A stretch of DNA of 64,000 nucleotides from JAUVXJ01 sp964433755 (GCA_964433755.1 CAYSSR010000008.1:20217-84216), one strand, 5' to 3'. Counted from the first letter of the stretch, positions 8,560 to 17,270 are shown. The notes: generated by a model from the letters alone, not told the origin. Numbers and translations are program-made.

Positions 8560-9693
8560 TCAGTCCAGTCGCTTCTGGAAGCTACGCACGCTTACGACCA
8601 TGCTGGCCGCGCCCAGGAGGACGAGGGCTGATAGTTGGGATCGGATATGGACAAAGGAGGCTCCCTTGAGCGTGATAGCTCGGAGCATGCTCAGGTAGTG
8701 GCGGATGGGAAAGAAGACGGATGCCCACTGCATGACCACGGGCATGTTCTCCACCGCAACCAGGTAGCCCGAGAAGGCCACACTCAGGATCCCCGTCATG
8801 AAGATCATCATGACTGCTTGCTGCTGTGTCGACGACACGGCAGAGATGACCAATCCCCAGGTCAGTTGAGCCACGATGAACACCAAAGTCACAAACAGAA
8901 GCAGACCCAGCGATCCCCTGACGGGAAGCCCAAAGGCCCACACGGTGATGCCTAGCATCGCCAGGAAATCGACGAGAGCCACCAGTGTGGGCAGCGTCGC
9001 TTTGGCTACGATGAGTTCGGTTCTCCTCAGAGGAGTCACCATGAGCTGTTCCAGGGTGCCGGTCTCCCGTTCCCTCACGATCCCCACCGACGACACCAGC
9101 AAGGTCACGATGAGGACGATGAGGCTCAACTGCGAAGGCAAGAGATAATAGGAATGATTCATCTCCGGATTGAAACGTGCCGTGGACACAAGGTCGAGCG
9201 TTGCCGCTCCGGCGCTGCCCACGGCAGCCGACTGTGCTCGCTCCACCGCTATCTCCGCCCCCATGCTGGCGATGGCTCCCTCCGCGGCCCCCAGCGCCGC
9301 ATAGCCCACGAGGACGCTGGACCCGTCCACCAGGACTTGCACCGTTGCTCTGTCCCGCGGGGAAGCCAGCGTTTCTGCGAAGCCCGACGGAATGACCACG
9401 GCGACGCTCACCTCGCCTCGGTCCAACAGGGTATCGATGTGCTCCGCGCTGTCAAGGTAATGTGTCACGTCCAGCGTCTTCAGGTTGTCCAGTGCCACGA
9501 TCAGTGCCCTGCTGTCGCTGCTGCGATCCTGATCTACTATGGCCGTCGCCAGGTGCTGCGTTTCCGACCCTGTAGCTTGGCCCATCATCAAGAGCTGCGC
9601 GGTGGGGCCCACCAGGATGAAGGCGATGAGCACCTTGTCCCGCAGGAACTGCTGGAAGTCCTTCACGATCATATTGGCGATGCGCCGCCACAT
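8560..9693 (-). CDS. ABC-2 family permease (copy B2)
   Basis: 377 residues from ATG at 9693, which starts 5 nt after the preceding stop codon. Topology is that of the YhhJ/ABC2_membrane_3 family: one N-terminal membrane span (KVLIAFILVGPTAQLL), a large extracytoplasmic domain of about 140 residues containing ATAIVDQDRSSDSR, then five or six C-terminal spans. The conserved cytoplasmic loop RERETGTLEQLMVTPLRRTE precedes the second span. It ends FQKRLD, like the permease at 10900-12030, and differs from the KRLG-ending pair at 9699 and 12036. This is the fourth permease of the operon, next to the ATPase genes. Confidence 0.88.
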   Translation of the reverse strand: MWRRIANMIVKDFQQFLRDKVLIAFILVGPTAQLLMMGQATGSETQHLATAIVDQDRSSDSRALIVALDNLKTLDVTHYLDSAEHIDTLLDRGEVSVAVVIPSGFAETLASPRDRATVQVLVDGSSVLVGYAALGAAEGAIASMGAEIAVERAQSAAVGSAGAATLDLVSTARFNPEMNHSYYLLPSQLSLIVLIVTLLVSSVGIVRERETGTLEQLMVTPLRRTELIVAKATLPTLVALVDFLAMLGITVWAFGLPVRGSLGLLLFVTLVFIVAQLTWGLVISAVSSTQQQAVMMIFMTGILSVAFSGYLVAVENMPVVMQWASVFFPIRHYLSMLRAITLKGASFVHIRSQLSALVLLGAASMVVSVRSFQKRLD

Positions 9694-9698
9694 GGTTC

Positions 9699-10883
9699 CT
9701 ATCCCAACCTCTTCTTGAACAGCTTGATGGTCAGCGCCAGGTAAGCTGTGCCCATGACAGCCAGGATCAGCGCCGAGGGCCACACCGAGAGAAGGCCCAC
9801 ACCCTTGAGGAAGATCGCTCGAGAGATGGTGACGAAGTGGGTGGTGGGCAGGAAGTTGGCCTGGATCTGGGCGATCAAAGAAGTCCTATCCACCGGGTCG
9901 ATCAATCCCGACAGGAACATGGACGGGACGAAGATCACCAGGAACAGCACGACTGTGGCCGCCTGCTGTGAGGACACAAGACTGGCCAACAAGAGACTGA
10001 GACCCAGCACTCCCAGGAGGAAATCGGCCGTAAGCAAGGCATAGAGCACCAGGTTGCCCTCGAAGGGCACTTCAAACCACATGGTCGCCACGGCCACCAC
10101 CGGCAGAACGCTGACCAGGCCGCACGACAAGTAGGCGACCAGCTTCCCCACCAGGAGCTCCGTTGCACCAACCGGCGTGGCATACAGACCCTCCAGAGTG
10201 CCGAGCTCCTTCTCACGGGTCAGGGAAGTGGCGATCGAGAACGCCGGCATACACATCACCACCGCGATCAGGCCGGGCACCATGCTGTGCAGCGCTGAGA
10301 GGTTGGCGTTGTATCGCACGCGGGCCCTGATCTCTACGGGCGATAGTGTCGCCTGCGCATACTCCGGAAGAGCGGACAGCGTGGACACGAACTGCTGGGT
10401 GCGGCCCTGGAGTTCGGCCAGCATCTGGCTGGCGGTGCCGGGAGCCGTTCCATCCAGGATCAACTGAATCGCTCCATTGTCGCCCCGATCCACGGCCTCC
10501 ATGAAACCAGGCGGAATCACCAGTACGCCCTGAACGCGATCGGTGATCAGAAGCTGGTCCGCTGTCTCGGCGTCGGCGATGTCCGCCAACAGGCTGACGG
10601 TTCCGCCCTCGGTGAGGGCAGCCACGTAGCGCCGGGACAGCGACGACTTGTCCTGATCCAGAACGGCCAGGTCGAAGTGCTGCACGTCCCAGGTGAACAG
10701 GTACGACAGCATGAGCAGGGTGAAGGCGGGCGAGATGAAGACCATGAACAGGGTCCTACCATCCCGCACGATGTGCCGCAGCTCCTTGGCTACGATGGAT
10801 CTGGTGCGGCACAGCCGATCACTTGTCGGCGCTGCCCGCCGGAGCAGACTTGCCCTCTTGTCGACTCTTGAGCCGTGTCTCAT
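9699..10883 (-). CDS. ABC-2 family permease (copy A2)
   Basis: 394 residues. Same overall fold: N-terminal span after KELRHIVRDGRTLFMVFISP, an external domain beginning LAVLDQDKSSLSRRY, then C-terminal spans preceded by the loop REKELGTLEGLYATPVGATEL. It ends FKKRLG. The N-terminus carries about 30 extra basic residues before the family-typical start, and no strong ribosome site precedes ATG 10883, so the true start may be an internal codon. It most resembles the permease at 12036-13169 in motifs, supporting an A-B-A-B arrangement of permeases in this operon. Confidence 0.86.
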   Translation of the reverse strand: MRHGSRVDKRASLLRRAAPTSDRLCRTRSIVAKELRHIVRDGRTLFMVFISPAFTLLMLSYLFTWDVQHFDLAVLDQDKSSLSRRYVAALTEGGTVSLLADIADAETADQLLITDRVQGVLVIPPGFMEAVDRGDNGAIQLILDGTAPGTASQMLAELQGRTQQFVSTLSALPEYAQATLSPVEIRARVRYNANLSALHSMVPGLIAVVMCMPAFSIATSLTREKELGTLEGLYATPVGATELLVGKLVAYLSCGLVSVLPVVAVATMWFEVPFEGNLVLYALLTADFLLGVLGLSLLLASLVSSQQAATVVLFLVIFVPSMFLSGLIDPVDRTSLIAQIQANFLPTTHFVTISRAIFLKGVGLLSVWPSALILAVMGTAYLALTIKLFKKRLG

Positions 10884-10899
10884 CTTGTATGTTAAGGTG

Positions 10900-12030
10900 C
10901 TAGTCCAGTCGCCGCCGTAGGATGGTCAACGTCACAGAGTTGATGATGACTCCCAGGACGGCAAGGGCAACCAGTTCTCTCCAGAACATGCCGATCCCGG
11001 CGCCCTTGAGCATGATGTCGCGCATAACCAGCAGCCAGTGTTTGATGGGCACCAGATTGGCGACGAGTTGCATCAGCGGCGGCATGGTATCCACAGGGAA
11101 GGCGTACCCGGAGAAGACCATGCCCACCATGGCGATGACCATCACCAGGAGCAGCGCCTGCAACTGGGTGCGAGAGAATCCGGAGATGAGCAGGCCCCAT
11201 CCCAGTTCGACGAAGATGTAGAACAGGGCCAGCACCAGCAGCAAGGGCAGCGAGCCCTTCATGGGCACGCCAAAGATGAAGACAGTGATGCCCAGCATGA
11301 GCAGGAAGTCGAAGTATGAGAGGACCACTGCGGGGATGGCCTTTCCTACGATCAGCTCCCAGCTCCGGATGGGGGTGACCATCAGTTGCTCGAAGGTACC
11401 TAGCTCACGCTCTCTGGCGATGCTGATGGCGGCGATCATCAGAGCCACCATCTCCAGCATGAAGCCCATCTCCGAGGGCACGGTATAGTTGGCCTCCGAT
11501 AGCTCCTCGTTGAACCACACCCGGACGTCAGTCCTGATGACCTCGCCGAGCCTTCCCGCCAGGTGCCCCCAACTCTGGGCCAGCGTCTGGTACGCGTAAC
11601 TGTCTATCACCCCTTGAGCGCTCGTCTCTGCGACCCGGGCCGCAGAAGGGTCGGAGCCGTCCAGGATGACCTGGACCTGGGTCGCAGTGGACCCCAGTGA
11701 CGTCAGGCCCTCGCCGAAGCCAGGAGGGATAACCACGCCCGCTGTGATGGAGCCGTCGTCCAGCAGTCTGGTCAGTTCCGCTTCACTATCCGGGTAGTAG
11801 CTGGCGTCGAAGGTCTCGGAGTTCTCCAGGGCGACGACCAATCCCCGGCTGACCTCGGAGTGATCTCGATCCACGATGGCTGTGGGCAGTTGCTCGATGG
11901 GCGACGACGTGGACCAGGCGACGAACATCAGTTCCGAGACGGGGCCGAGCACCAGGAAGGAAACCAGGAGAACGTCCCGGCGGAGATGGATCAGTTCCTT
12001 GGCTACTATCTGCCGGATGCGGTTCAGCAT
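10900..12030 (-). CDS. ABC-2 family permease (copy B1)
   Basis: 376 residues from ATG at 12030, 5 nt after the stop of the preceding permease; a longer frame to 12288 only overlaps that gene. Features: N-terminal KELIHLRRDVLLVS, one span, external domain with TAIVDRDHSEVSRGL, cytoplasmic loop RERELGTFEQLMVTPIRSWEL, then C-terminal spans, ending ILRRRLD. It is the B-type partner of the A-type permease immediately upstream. Such pairs normally assemble as heterodimeric channels with an ATPase dimer. Confidence 0.88.
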   Translation of the reverse strand: MLNRIRQIVAKELIHLRRDVLLVSFLVLGPVSELMFVAWSTSSPIEQLPTAIVDRDHSEVSRGLVVALENSETFDASYYPDSEAELTRLLDDGSITAGVVIPPGFGEGLTSLGSTATQVQVILDGSDPSAARVAETSAQGVIDSYAYQTLAQSWGHLAGRLGEVIRTDVRVWFNEELSEANYTVPSEMGFMLEMVALMIAAISIARERELGTFEQLMVTPIRSWELIVGKAIPAVVLSYFDFLLMLGITVFIFGVPMKGSLPLLLVLALFYIFVELGWGLLISGFSRTQLQALLLVMVIAMVGMVFSGYAFPVDTMPPLMQLVANLVPIKHWLLVMRDIMLKGAGIGMFWRELVALAVLGVIINSVTLTILRRRLD

Positions 12031-12035
12031 GTCGC

Positions 12036-13169
12036 TTACCCCAGTCTCTTCTTGAAGGTGAGGATAGACACCGCCGTCACGCCTACGCCCATGGCGAACA
12101 ACGCGGCCGCGAAGGGCCACAGCGAGGCCAGACCTAATCCTTTGAGGAACAGGCCCCGGGTGATAGTGAGATAGTGGGTGGTAGGCATCATGTAGGCTTC
12201 CATCTTCATCTCCGCGGGCATGCTGGTGATGGGATAGAAAAGCCCGGACATGAAGAAGCCTGGAAAGAGAAAGATGAGCATGGCGCAAGCCATAGCTGCC
12301 TGCTGGCTGGGCACGAAGACAGAGATGACGAGAGAGATGCTGAGCGCCGCCAGGAAGAAATCAGCGGAGAGCAGGACGTACAGGAGCGGACTGCCACGGA
12401 ACGGAGTCCCGAGCCAGTAGACACCCACCAGAGCACAAAGAACGGCGCTGAACAGCCCGCTAAGAACGTAGGGGATGAGCTTACCGATGAGGAGTTCCGA
12501 GCGTCGCACGGGTGTGGTGATCAGCGCCTCGAGCGTGCCCTTCTCCTTTTCCGCCGTCAGGGCCAGGGTCGCGGCCACGGCGGGCATCCCCAGAACGATG
12601 GCGATGAGGCCTGGCACCCAGCCGATGATCGCCTTCAGCGTCGGATTGTACCAGGTACGCATACGTAGCTGAATGGGAGACAACTGACCTGTGTCGATAC
12701 CTTCGCGCTCCAGAGCCGCACTCATTACGTCCAGCGCTACCTGCTGGGTGTAGCCGCCGATGTACGTGATGGTGTGGTTGGCGGTATTGGGGTCAGTGCC
12801 GTCGATGATAAGCTGAAGGCTCGCCTCACGCCCGGCGAGCAGGTCATCCTCGAAACCAGCGGGGATGACGACCGCTGCCTTGGCCTGGCGGCGTTCCAGC
12901 CGGCTCTGCATCTCTGCGTAGTCGCGAGGCCAGTAGGCCAGGACGATGTCGCCGGTGCTCGCCAGCCCGTCGCGGTATTCACGTGACAACATGCTCTGGT
13001 CGTAGTCCAGGACGGCGATTGCCACGTTCCTGATCTCCACTGACATGGAGTAGGCGAAGACGACGAGCAAGAAGACCGGCGACACGGTCACCAGCACGAA
13101 GGTTCTCCGGTCGCGGAGGATGTGCCACATCTCCTTGCGCATGATGGAGACAGTTCTTCTCAGATTCAT
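12036..13169 (-). CDS. ABC-2 family permease (copy A1)
   Basis: 377 residues. N-terminal KEMWHILRDRRTFVLVTVSP with the first span, external domain starting IAVLDYDQSMLSREY, loop AEKEKGTLEALITTPVRRSEL, then five or more C-terminal spans, ending FKKRLG. The family (YhhJ/YbhS-like, ABC2_membrane_3) exports drugs or other hydrophobic compounds together with HlyD adaptors and DrrA-like ATPases, all of which are encoded downstream. This is the first permease after the regulator and the small membrane protein. Confidence 0.88.
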   Translation of the reverse strand: MNLRRTVSIMRKEMWHILRDRRTFVLVTVSPVFLLVVFAYSMSVEIRNVAIAVLDYDQSMLSREYRDGLASTGDIVLAYWPRDYAEMQSRLERRQAKAAVVIPAGFEDDLLAGREASLQLIIDGTDPNTANHTITYIGGYTQQVALDVMSAALEREGIDTGQLSPIQLRMRTWYNPTLKAIIGWVPGLIAIVLGMPAVAATLALTAEKEKGTLEALITTPVRRSELLIGKLIPYVLSGLFSAVLCALVGVYWLGTPFRGSPLLYVLLSADFFLAALSISLVISVFVPSQQAAMACAMLIFLFPGFFMSGLFYPITSMPAEMKMEAYMMPTTHYLTITRGLFLKGLGLASLWPFAAALFAMGVGVTAVSILTFKKRLG

Positions 13170-13207
13170 GCTCCGCTCGCTCTGCTAAGAGTCCTCAGCT
13201 CAAGGCA

Positions 13208-13483
13208 CTATTTCTTGGCTCTGCGCATCAGCCATAGGAGAATCAGCGCCAAACCCCAGGGGTCGCCGATGGCCGCAACTATCGCCAGCCACCCCGTGAA
13301 GCCAAAGGCCGGCAGGATGAAGATCCACTCCACCAGACCGAGGATCACCAGGGTCGACGCACTGACCAGGACGTCACCCAGCAGGCCATAGGGCCGCGAG
13401 CTCTTTGCCGCCAGCGGTATCCCCCAGCCGGTCAACACTCCTATGAGAAGTAGGACGATCCCTATGAATAGGTTACCCAGCAT
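13208..13483 (-). CDS. Small three-span membrane protein, unknown function
   Basis: 91 residues with three hydrophobic segments (about 5-22, 38-58, 64-84) and a basic tail LMRRAKK. It starts at ATG 13483, preceded at a distance of about 10 nt by AGGAAAG. It sits between the TetR gene (92 nt away) and the first permease (38 nt away) on the same strand, so it probably belongs to the export operon. I do not recognise a family; an accessory subunit is possible but unsupported. Confidence 0.55.
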   Translation of the reverse strand: MLGNLFIGIVLLLIGVLTGWGIPLAAKSSRPYGLLGDVLVSASTLVILGLVEWIFILPAFGFTGWLAIVAAIGDPWGLALILLWLMRRAKK

Positions 13484-13575
13484 GCTGCTTTCCTCCTATC
13501 GCAACTCACGGGTCCGTCGGCACGTGGTAGCAAGGTTGCTCGCGCTCCCACCTTGTTGCCGAATCGAGCCCCAGA

Positions 13576-14199
13576 TCACTCGGTATGCTCGGCAGCTCCT
13601 TCACCAGTTCCCAGCAAGCTCCGCGCCCCCAGTTCCAGCGATTCCCATATCCTGTCGTCGGCCGCCAACTCTGGCTGAATGAGGACCTGCATTCCGAGTC
13701 CGTCGCCCATGGCCAGCAGCAAGGCCGACAGATGCTCCGCGGGAATCGCTGGCTTGATGATACCTCTGCTTTCAGCTTCCCTCAGTCCTTTGGTCACGGA
13801 GTCTCTGAGCTGGTGATACAGATCCTGCATCTCGCGGGCCACCATAGCGCTCTCTCGTGCCAGGGTCCAGCATTCCAAACCTAGGCTAACAAAGGCGGGG
13901 TCGTTCAGCAGGATGGTTTGGGTGGCCGTGACCAATACCTTGGCCAGGTCGTCGGCGCTCTCGCTTTGAGCAAACATGGACTCCATCAGCGCGAGATAGG
14001 CATCGGTACCAGACCGTACGGCCTGAGCGAGCAACTCCTCCTTGCTCTTGAAGTAGTAGTGCAGTAGACCCCGGCTCACGCCGGCTTCCGCGGCGATCTC
14101 GGCGATGGTCGCGGCTGCGTAGCCTCTCTCGCTGATACACCGGCGGGCAGCTTGGAGAATGGCCTGAGCCTTGTCATCCGAACGTGGTCGAGCAGTCAT
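13576..14199 (-). CDS. TetR-family transcriptional regulator, first gene of the export operon
   Basis: 207 residues from ATG at 14199. A frame to 14253 exists, but it would read through the operator and the -10 box, so it is rejected. The N-terminal HTH matches TetR: KAQAILQAARRCISERGYAA, then TIAEIAAEAGVSRGLLHYYF with YY-F-SKEEL closing the DNA-binding domain (residues about 10-60). The C-terminal half is helical and ligand-binding in this family. The gene is transcribed with, and probably represses, the downstream exporter genes through the palindrome at 14214-14231. Inducer unknown; the GLLHYYFKSKEELL form resembles regulators of drug or lipid export. Confidence 0.9.
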   Translation of the reverse strand: MTARPRSDDKAQAILQAARRCISERGYAAATIAEIAAEAGVSRGLLHYYFKSKEELLAQAVRSGTDAYLALMESMFAQSESADDLAKVLVTATQTILLNDPAFVSLGLECWTLARESAMVAREMQDLYHQLRDSVTKGLREAESRGIIKPAIPAEHLSALLLAMGDGLGMQVLIQPELAADDRIWESLELGARSLLGTGEGAAEHTE

Positions 14200-14213
14200 C
14201 GTCAATTGTCTCT

Positions 14214-14231
14214 TGGTTGGACGTCCAACCA
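14214..14231. promoter_or_regulatory. Perfect 18-bp palindromic operator (TetR site 1)
   Basis: TGGTTGGACGTCCAACCA is a perfect inverted repeat lying one base downstream of the -10 box and across the expected transcription start. A TetR dimer bound here would block the promoter. The TetR gene begins 15 nt further on, so autoregulation of the whole operon is the simple reading. Confidence 0.8.
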
Positions 14232-14232
14232 G

Positions 14233-14261
14233 ATTATACTCCGATGCCACCACGTTGTCAA
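14233..14261 (-). promoter_or_regulatory. Consensus sigma-70 promoter of the ten-gene export operon
   Basis: Minus strand TTGACA (14261-14256), exactly 17 nt, TATAAT (14238-14233): a perfect consensus. The start point would fall near 14226, inside the operator, giving a leader of about 26 nt before the TetR ATG. Confidence 0.8.
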
Positions 14262-14315
14262 GGATCGCCTCGTCTTCTCAAGTTGCATATCCATACACTA
14301 TGTCGTAGAGCGCTG

Positions 14316-15437
14316 CTACTCCAGACGCTTATGGAACCTCCTCGAGGCCGCGCCGAAGATGATGACGCCAATGACCGTGATCGCCATCACGTCTCCTGCC
14401 AGGATACGGAGGCCGACGCCCTTCAAGATGATGCCGGTGGATACGGTCAGCATGTATCGGAGCGGTATGACGTAGCTGGCCAACTGGAGCGCTCTGGGCA
14501 TGCCCTCCAAAGGAAAGAGGAACCCTGAAAGAAAGATCGATGGCAGCAAGGTGAAGAAGCTGAGATACATTGCTTCCTGCTGGGTGCGGGCCATGGTGGA
14601 TATCAAGATGCCCAAACCGAGAGTGGTGAGAAGAAACAAGGTGGAGATACCCAGGAGCAAGGAGACGCTACCTCGAATGGGTACACCGAACCAGAAGACC
14701 CCGAGAGTGAGTACCTCCATCAGGTCGAAGAACGCGATGGCCACGTAGGGCACGATCTTGCCCAGGATCAGTTCGGGGGGGCGGATGGGGGTGACCATCA
14801 ACTGCTCGATGGTGCCCTGCTCACGCTCTCGGACGATGGCCATGGAGGTGAAGAGAGTGGTCATGAACTGTAGGATCAACGGCAGCAAACCGGGTAGCAT
14901 GAAGTTGACGCTCTTCATCTCGGGGTTGTACCAGACGCGGGTGTGGACATCCACGCCGGGAAGCGTCTCCAGGGTGAGCCCTATGCGCTGTCCCGCCAGT
15001 TCCAGGGCCTGAGCCTGGGCTACGGTCTGGGCAGCGGCGAAGGCCGTCGATGCCACTGTCGGGTCGGACCCATCGATCACGAAGCAGATCGAAGCGCTCA
15101 GTTGCTTCTCCAGGTCGTGACCGTAGCCAGAAGGGATGATCAAGCCGGCCCAGTGACTTCCCTTGTCGATGAGCCGGCGGAGTTCCTCCTCACTGGAAGC
15201 GTAGTAGGTGATGTCGAAGTAGTTAGAAGCCTGGTAGGCCTCGATGAGATCGCGGCTCTGCGACGTGAGATCCTGGTCCAGCACCACGGTGGGGATGTGA
15301 TCCACGTCGGTGGTCATGGCGTAGCCCAGCAGCATAAGCTGCACGATAGGCATCAGGAGCATCACGGCCAGGGTGCGTGGGTCGCGCACGATGTGGATGA
15401 ACTCTTTGTAGATCACGCGGAGCAATCGACCAGTCAT
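14316..15437 (-). CDS. ABC-2 family permease, second TetR module (distal)
   Basis: 373 residues. N-terminal KEFIHIVRDPRTLAVMLLMP, first span, external domain with TVVLDQDLTSQSRDLIEAY, cytoplasmic loop REREQGTIEQLMVTPIRPPEL, then C-terminal spans, ending RRFHKRLE. It starts with a 4-nt overlap (ATGA-type) with the upstream permease, implying translational coupling. The two permeases of this module share the VLDQD-TSQSR motif and are close paralogues, distinct from the four permeases of the neighbouring operon. No ATPase gene lies in this module; it may borrow those at 6536-8534. Confidence 0.88.
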   Translation of the reverse strand: MTGRLLRVIYKEFIHIVRDPRTLAVMLLMPIVQLMLLGYAMTTDVDHIPTVVLDQDLTSQSRDLIEAYQASNYFDITYYASSEEELRRLIDKGSHWAGLIIPSGYGHDLEKQLSASICFVIDGSDPTVASTAFAAAQTVAQAQALELAGQRIGLTLETLPGVDVHTRVWYNPEMKSVNFMLPGLLPLILQFMTTLFTSMAIVREREQGTIEQLMVTPIRPPELILGKIVPYVAIAFFDLMEVLTLGVFWFGVPIRGSVSLLLGISTLFLLTTLGLGILISTMARTQQEAMYLSFFTLLPSIFLSGFLFPLEGMPRALQLASYVIPLRYMLTVSTGIILKGVGLRILAGDVMAITVIGVIIFGAASRRFHKRLE

Positions 15438-16552
15438 AGCTGTTTCCTAAATCGCGAGGCCGCCAGCCCTAGCATAGCCACGGCAAAGAGGGCGAGGGCC
15501 GCGGCCTCCTCCCAGAGAATGGTGATCCCTGCGCCCTTGAGAATGATGCCGCGCGTGATGATGAGAAGATAGCGGAGCGGGATGAAGTAACTGACCCACT
15601 GTAGCACCTTGGGCATGGCTTCCAGCGGGAAGAAGAACCCTGACAAGAAGACAAAAGGCAGCACCAGGAAGAACATCAAGAACATGGCCTCCTGCTGTGT
15701 CCTGGCTATCGTGGAGCCCAGCACGCCGATCCCCAGTGAGCTCAGCATGGCCAATAGCCCCAGGGCCAGGAGGAGGAGCACGTTGCCGTGGATGGGGACC
15801 CCGAACCACACCACCGCTATGATCAGCACTTCCATGAGGTTGAAGAGGCTGATGCCGACGTAGGGGGTGACCTTGCCCACGATCATCTCCAGGGAGCGCA
15901 GAGGGGTCACGATGAGCTGCTCGATGGTTCCTTCCTCCTTCTCTCGGGCGATGGAGAGCGCGGTAAACAGTGTGGACTGCATTTGCAGGATCATGGCGAT
16001 GAGGCCGGGGATCATGAAGTTGGCGCTCTTCATGTCGGGGTTGTACCAGACGCGGGTTCGCACATCGATCCCCATCTGCTCATCCAGGTCGATGCCGTAG
16101 AGCCGCTCGATGAGGATGGCAGATTGGGCCTGGGCCACGGTCTGCGCGGCGCTGAAGGCAGTGGCGGCCACGCTGGGTAGGGACCCGTCGATGACCACCG
16201 TGATGGCTGCTTCGTGATCGGTGGTCAAGGCCTTCCCATAGCCGGTGGGGATGATCATGCCCGCCTTGGCTTGCCCTTCGTCGATCGCGAGCCCCAACTC
16301 CTCCTCAGTAGACACGTAGGAGACGATGTCGAAGTAATTCGAAGTGCGGTAGGCTTCCACCAGCTCCCGGCTCTGGGACGTACGGTCCTGGTCCAGCACG
16401 ACGGTCGGGAGGTGCTCTACGTTCATAATGGCCGTGTAGCCCAGCAGGATCAGCAGGGTCACGGGCATCAAGAACATGATGCCCAATGACCTGCGGTCCC
16501 GCAGGAGGTGGATGATCTCTTTGCGCGTGATGGCTAGGGTGCGTCCTATCAT
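15434..16552 (-). CDS. ABC-2 family permease, second TetR module (proximal)
   Basis: 372 residues. N-terminal KEIIHLLRDRRSLGIMFLMP, first span, external domain with TVVLDQDRTSQSRELVEAY, loop REKEEGTIEQLIVTPLRSLEM, then C-terminal spans, ending ASRFRKQL. It begins 6 nt after the TetR stop and overlaps the next permease by 4 nt, so TetR, permease and permease are one operon. Likely forms a heterodimer with the distal paralogue in the membrane. Confidence 0.88.
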   Translation of the reverse strand: MIGRTLAITRKEIIHLLRDRRSLGIMFLMPVTLLILLGYTAIMNVEHLPTVVLDQDRTSQSRELVEAYRTSNYFDIVSYVSTEEELGLAIDEGQAKAGMIIPTGYGKALTTDHEAAITVVIDGSLPSVAATAFSAAQTVAQAQSAILIERLYGIDLDEQMGIDVRTRVWYNPDMKSANFMIPGLIAMILQMQSTLFTALSIAREKEEGTIEQLIVTPLRSLEMIVGKVTPYVGISLFNLMEVLIIAVVWFGVPIHGNVLLLLALGLLAMLSSLGIGVLGSTIARTQQEAMFLMFFLVLPFVFLSGFFFPLEAMPKVLQWVSYFIPLRYLLIITRGIILKGAGITILWEEAAALALFAVAMLGLAASRFRKQL

Positions 16553-16558
16553 CTACGT

Positions 16559-17197
16559 TCAGGCCCTCTCTTCGGCGGGGCGGACTCTCAGGCCATCCAG
16601 GAACAGGTCGACCACCTCCGAGACTACTTCTTGTTGCGATAGTCTGTCTAGCGAAGAAGGGTCCCGCAGCCAGAGATAGCCGAACGACATCACGGCCCCG
16701 ATCATGGCGCGACCTACGATCTGGACATCCACCTTACGAAAGACCCCGGCCTTGGTCCTGCTCTCGATCAGTGCACCCAGGTAGGAGAGGGCCGGCGAGA
16801 GGACTTGTTCTGAGTAGACTCTTCTCAGGTCGTCGTCCACCATGACCTCGGGCATCAGTGCTCGAATCAGGTCCATGTGCTCCATCAGCAACTGGAAGCG
16901 ATCGGTGACCATGGCGGTGACGTAGCCCCGTACGCTCGTCTCTACTGGCAGGGCTTCGAGCTGGTACAGGGATTCCAGGGCCAACCGCTTGGACATGGCG
17001 ACGAGTAGATCATACTTGCTGTCGAAGTAGTTGTAGATGGTGCCTTCGGAGACACCTGCTTCAGCGGCGATCTCCTTGGTGGTCGCGGCCCGGAAGCCCT
17101 TGTTGGCGAAAACCCTGGTCGCCGCATCCAGGATCTGGGCTTCCCGTTCCTCTCTCGGGAGCCGCCGTCTGGGTAGTCTTCCTTCCTGCTCAGTCAT
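16559..17197 (-). CDS. TetR-family transcriptional regulator of the two-permease operon
   Basis: 212 residues from ATG at 17197, chosen for the AGGAGG 9 nt upstream; a frame to 17239 would run through the operator. The HTH domain spans about 20-70: REAQILDAATRVFANKGFRA, TTKEIAAEAGVSEGTIYNYF, DSKYDLL. The C-terminal half includes a TetR_C-like ligand domain, and SFGYLWLRDPSSLDRL. It is followed 6 nt later by the permease gene. It probably represses its own operon through the palindrome at 17225-17242, whose half-site GAGTGA is of the kind used by several TetR regulators of drug efflux and fatty-acid genes. Confidence 0.9.
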   Translation of the reverse strand: MTEQEGRLPRRRLPREEREAQILDAATRVFANKGFRAATTKEIAAEAGVSEGTIYNYFDSKYDLLVAMSKRLALESLYQLEALPVETSVRGYVTAMVTDRFQLLMEHMDLIRALMPEVMVDDDLRRVYSEQVLSPALSYLGALIESRTKAGVFRKVDVQIVGRAMIGAVMSFGYLWLRDPSSLDRLSQQEVVSEVVDLFLDGLRVRPAEERA

Positions 17198-17224
17198 CGC
17201 TCGCCACCTCCTGGGTGATTGTGC

Positions 17225-17242
17225 TGAGTGAGCGCTCACTCA
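17225..17242. promoter_or_regulatory. Perfect 18-bp palindromic operator (TetR site 2)
   Basis: TGAGTGAGCGCTCACTCA is a perfect inverted repeat that touches the -10 box (shares base 17242) and covers the expected start of transcription. Its position relative to the promoter matches that of site 1 to within two bases, although the half-site sequences are unrelated. Confidence 0.8.
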
Positions 17243-17270
17243 TTATACGCCGATTATGGAGGTTTGTCAA
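17242..17270 (-). promoter_or_regulatory. Consensus sigma-70 promoter of the two-permease TetR operon
   Basis: Minus strand TTGACA (17270-17265), 17 nt, TATAAT (17247-17242): again a perfect consensus, immediately followed by the 18-bp operator. Confidence 0.8.

Noticed and set aside
12031..12288. N-terminal extension of the permease at 10900-12030
   Set aside because: The extension overlaps the preceding permease gene and is out of character; the start 5 nt after that gene's stop fits the operon pattern.
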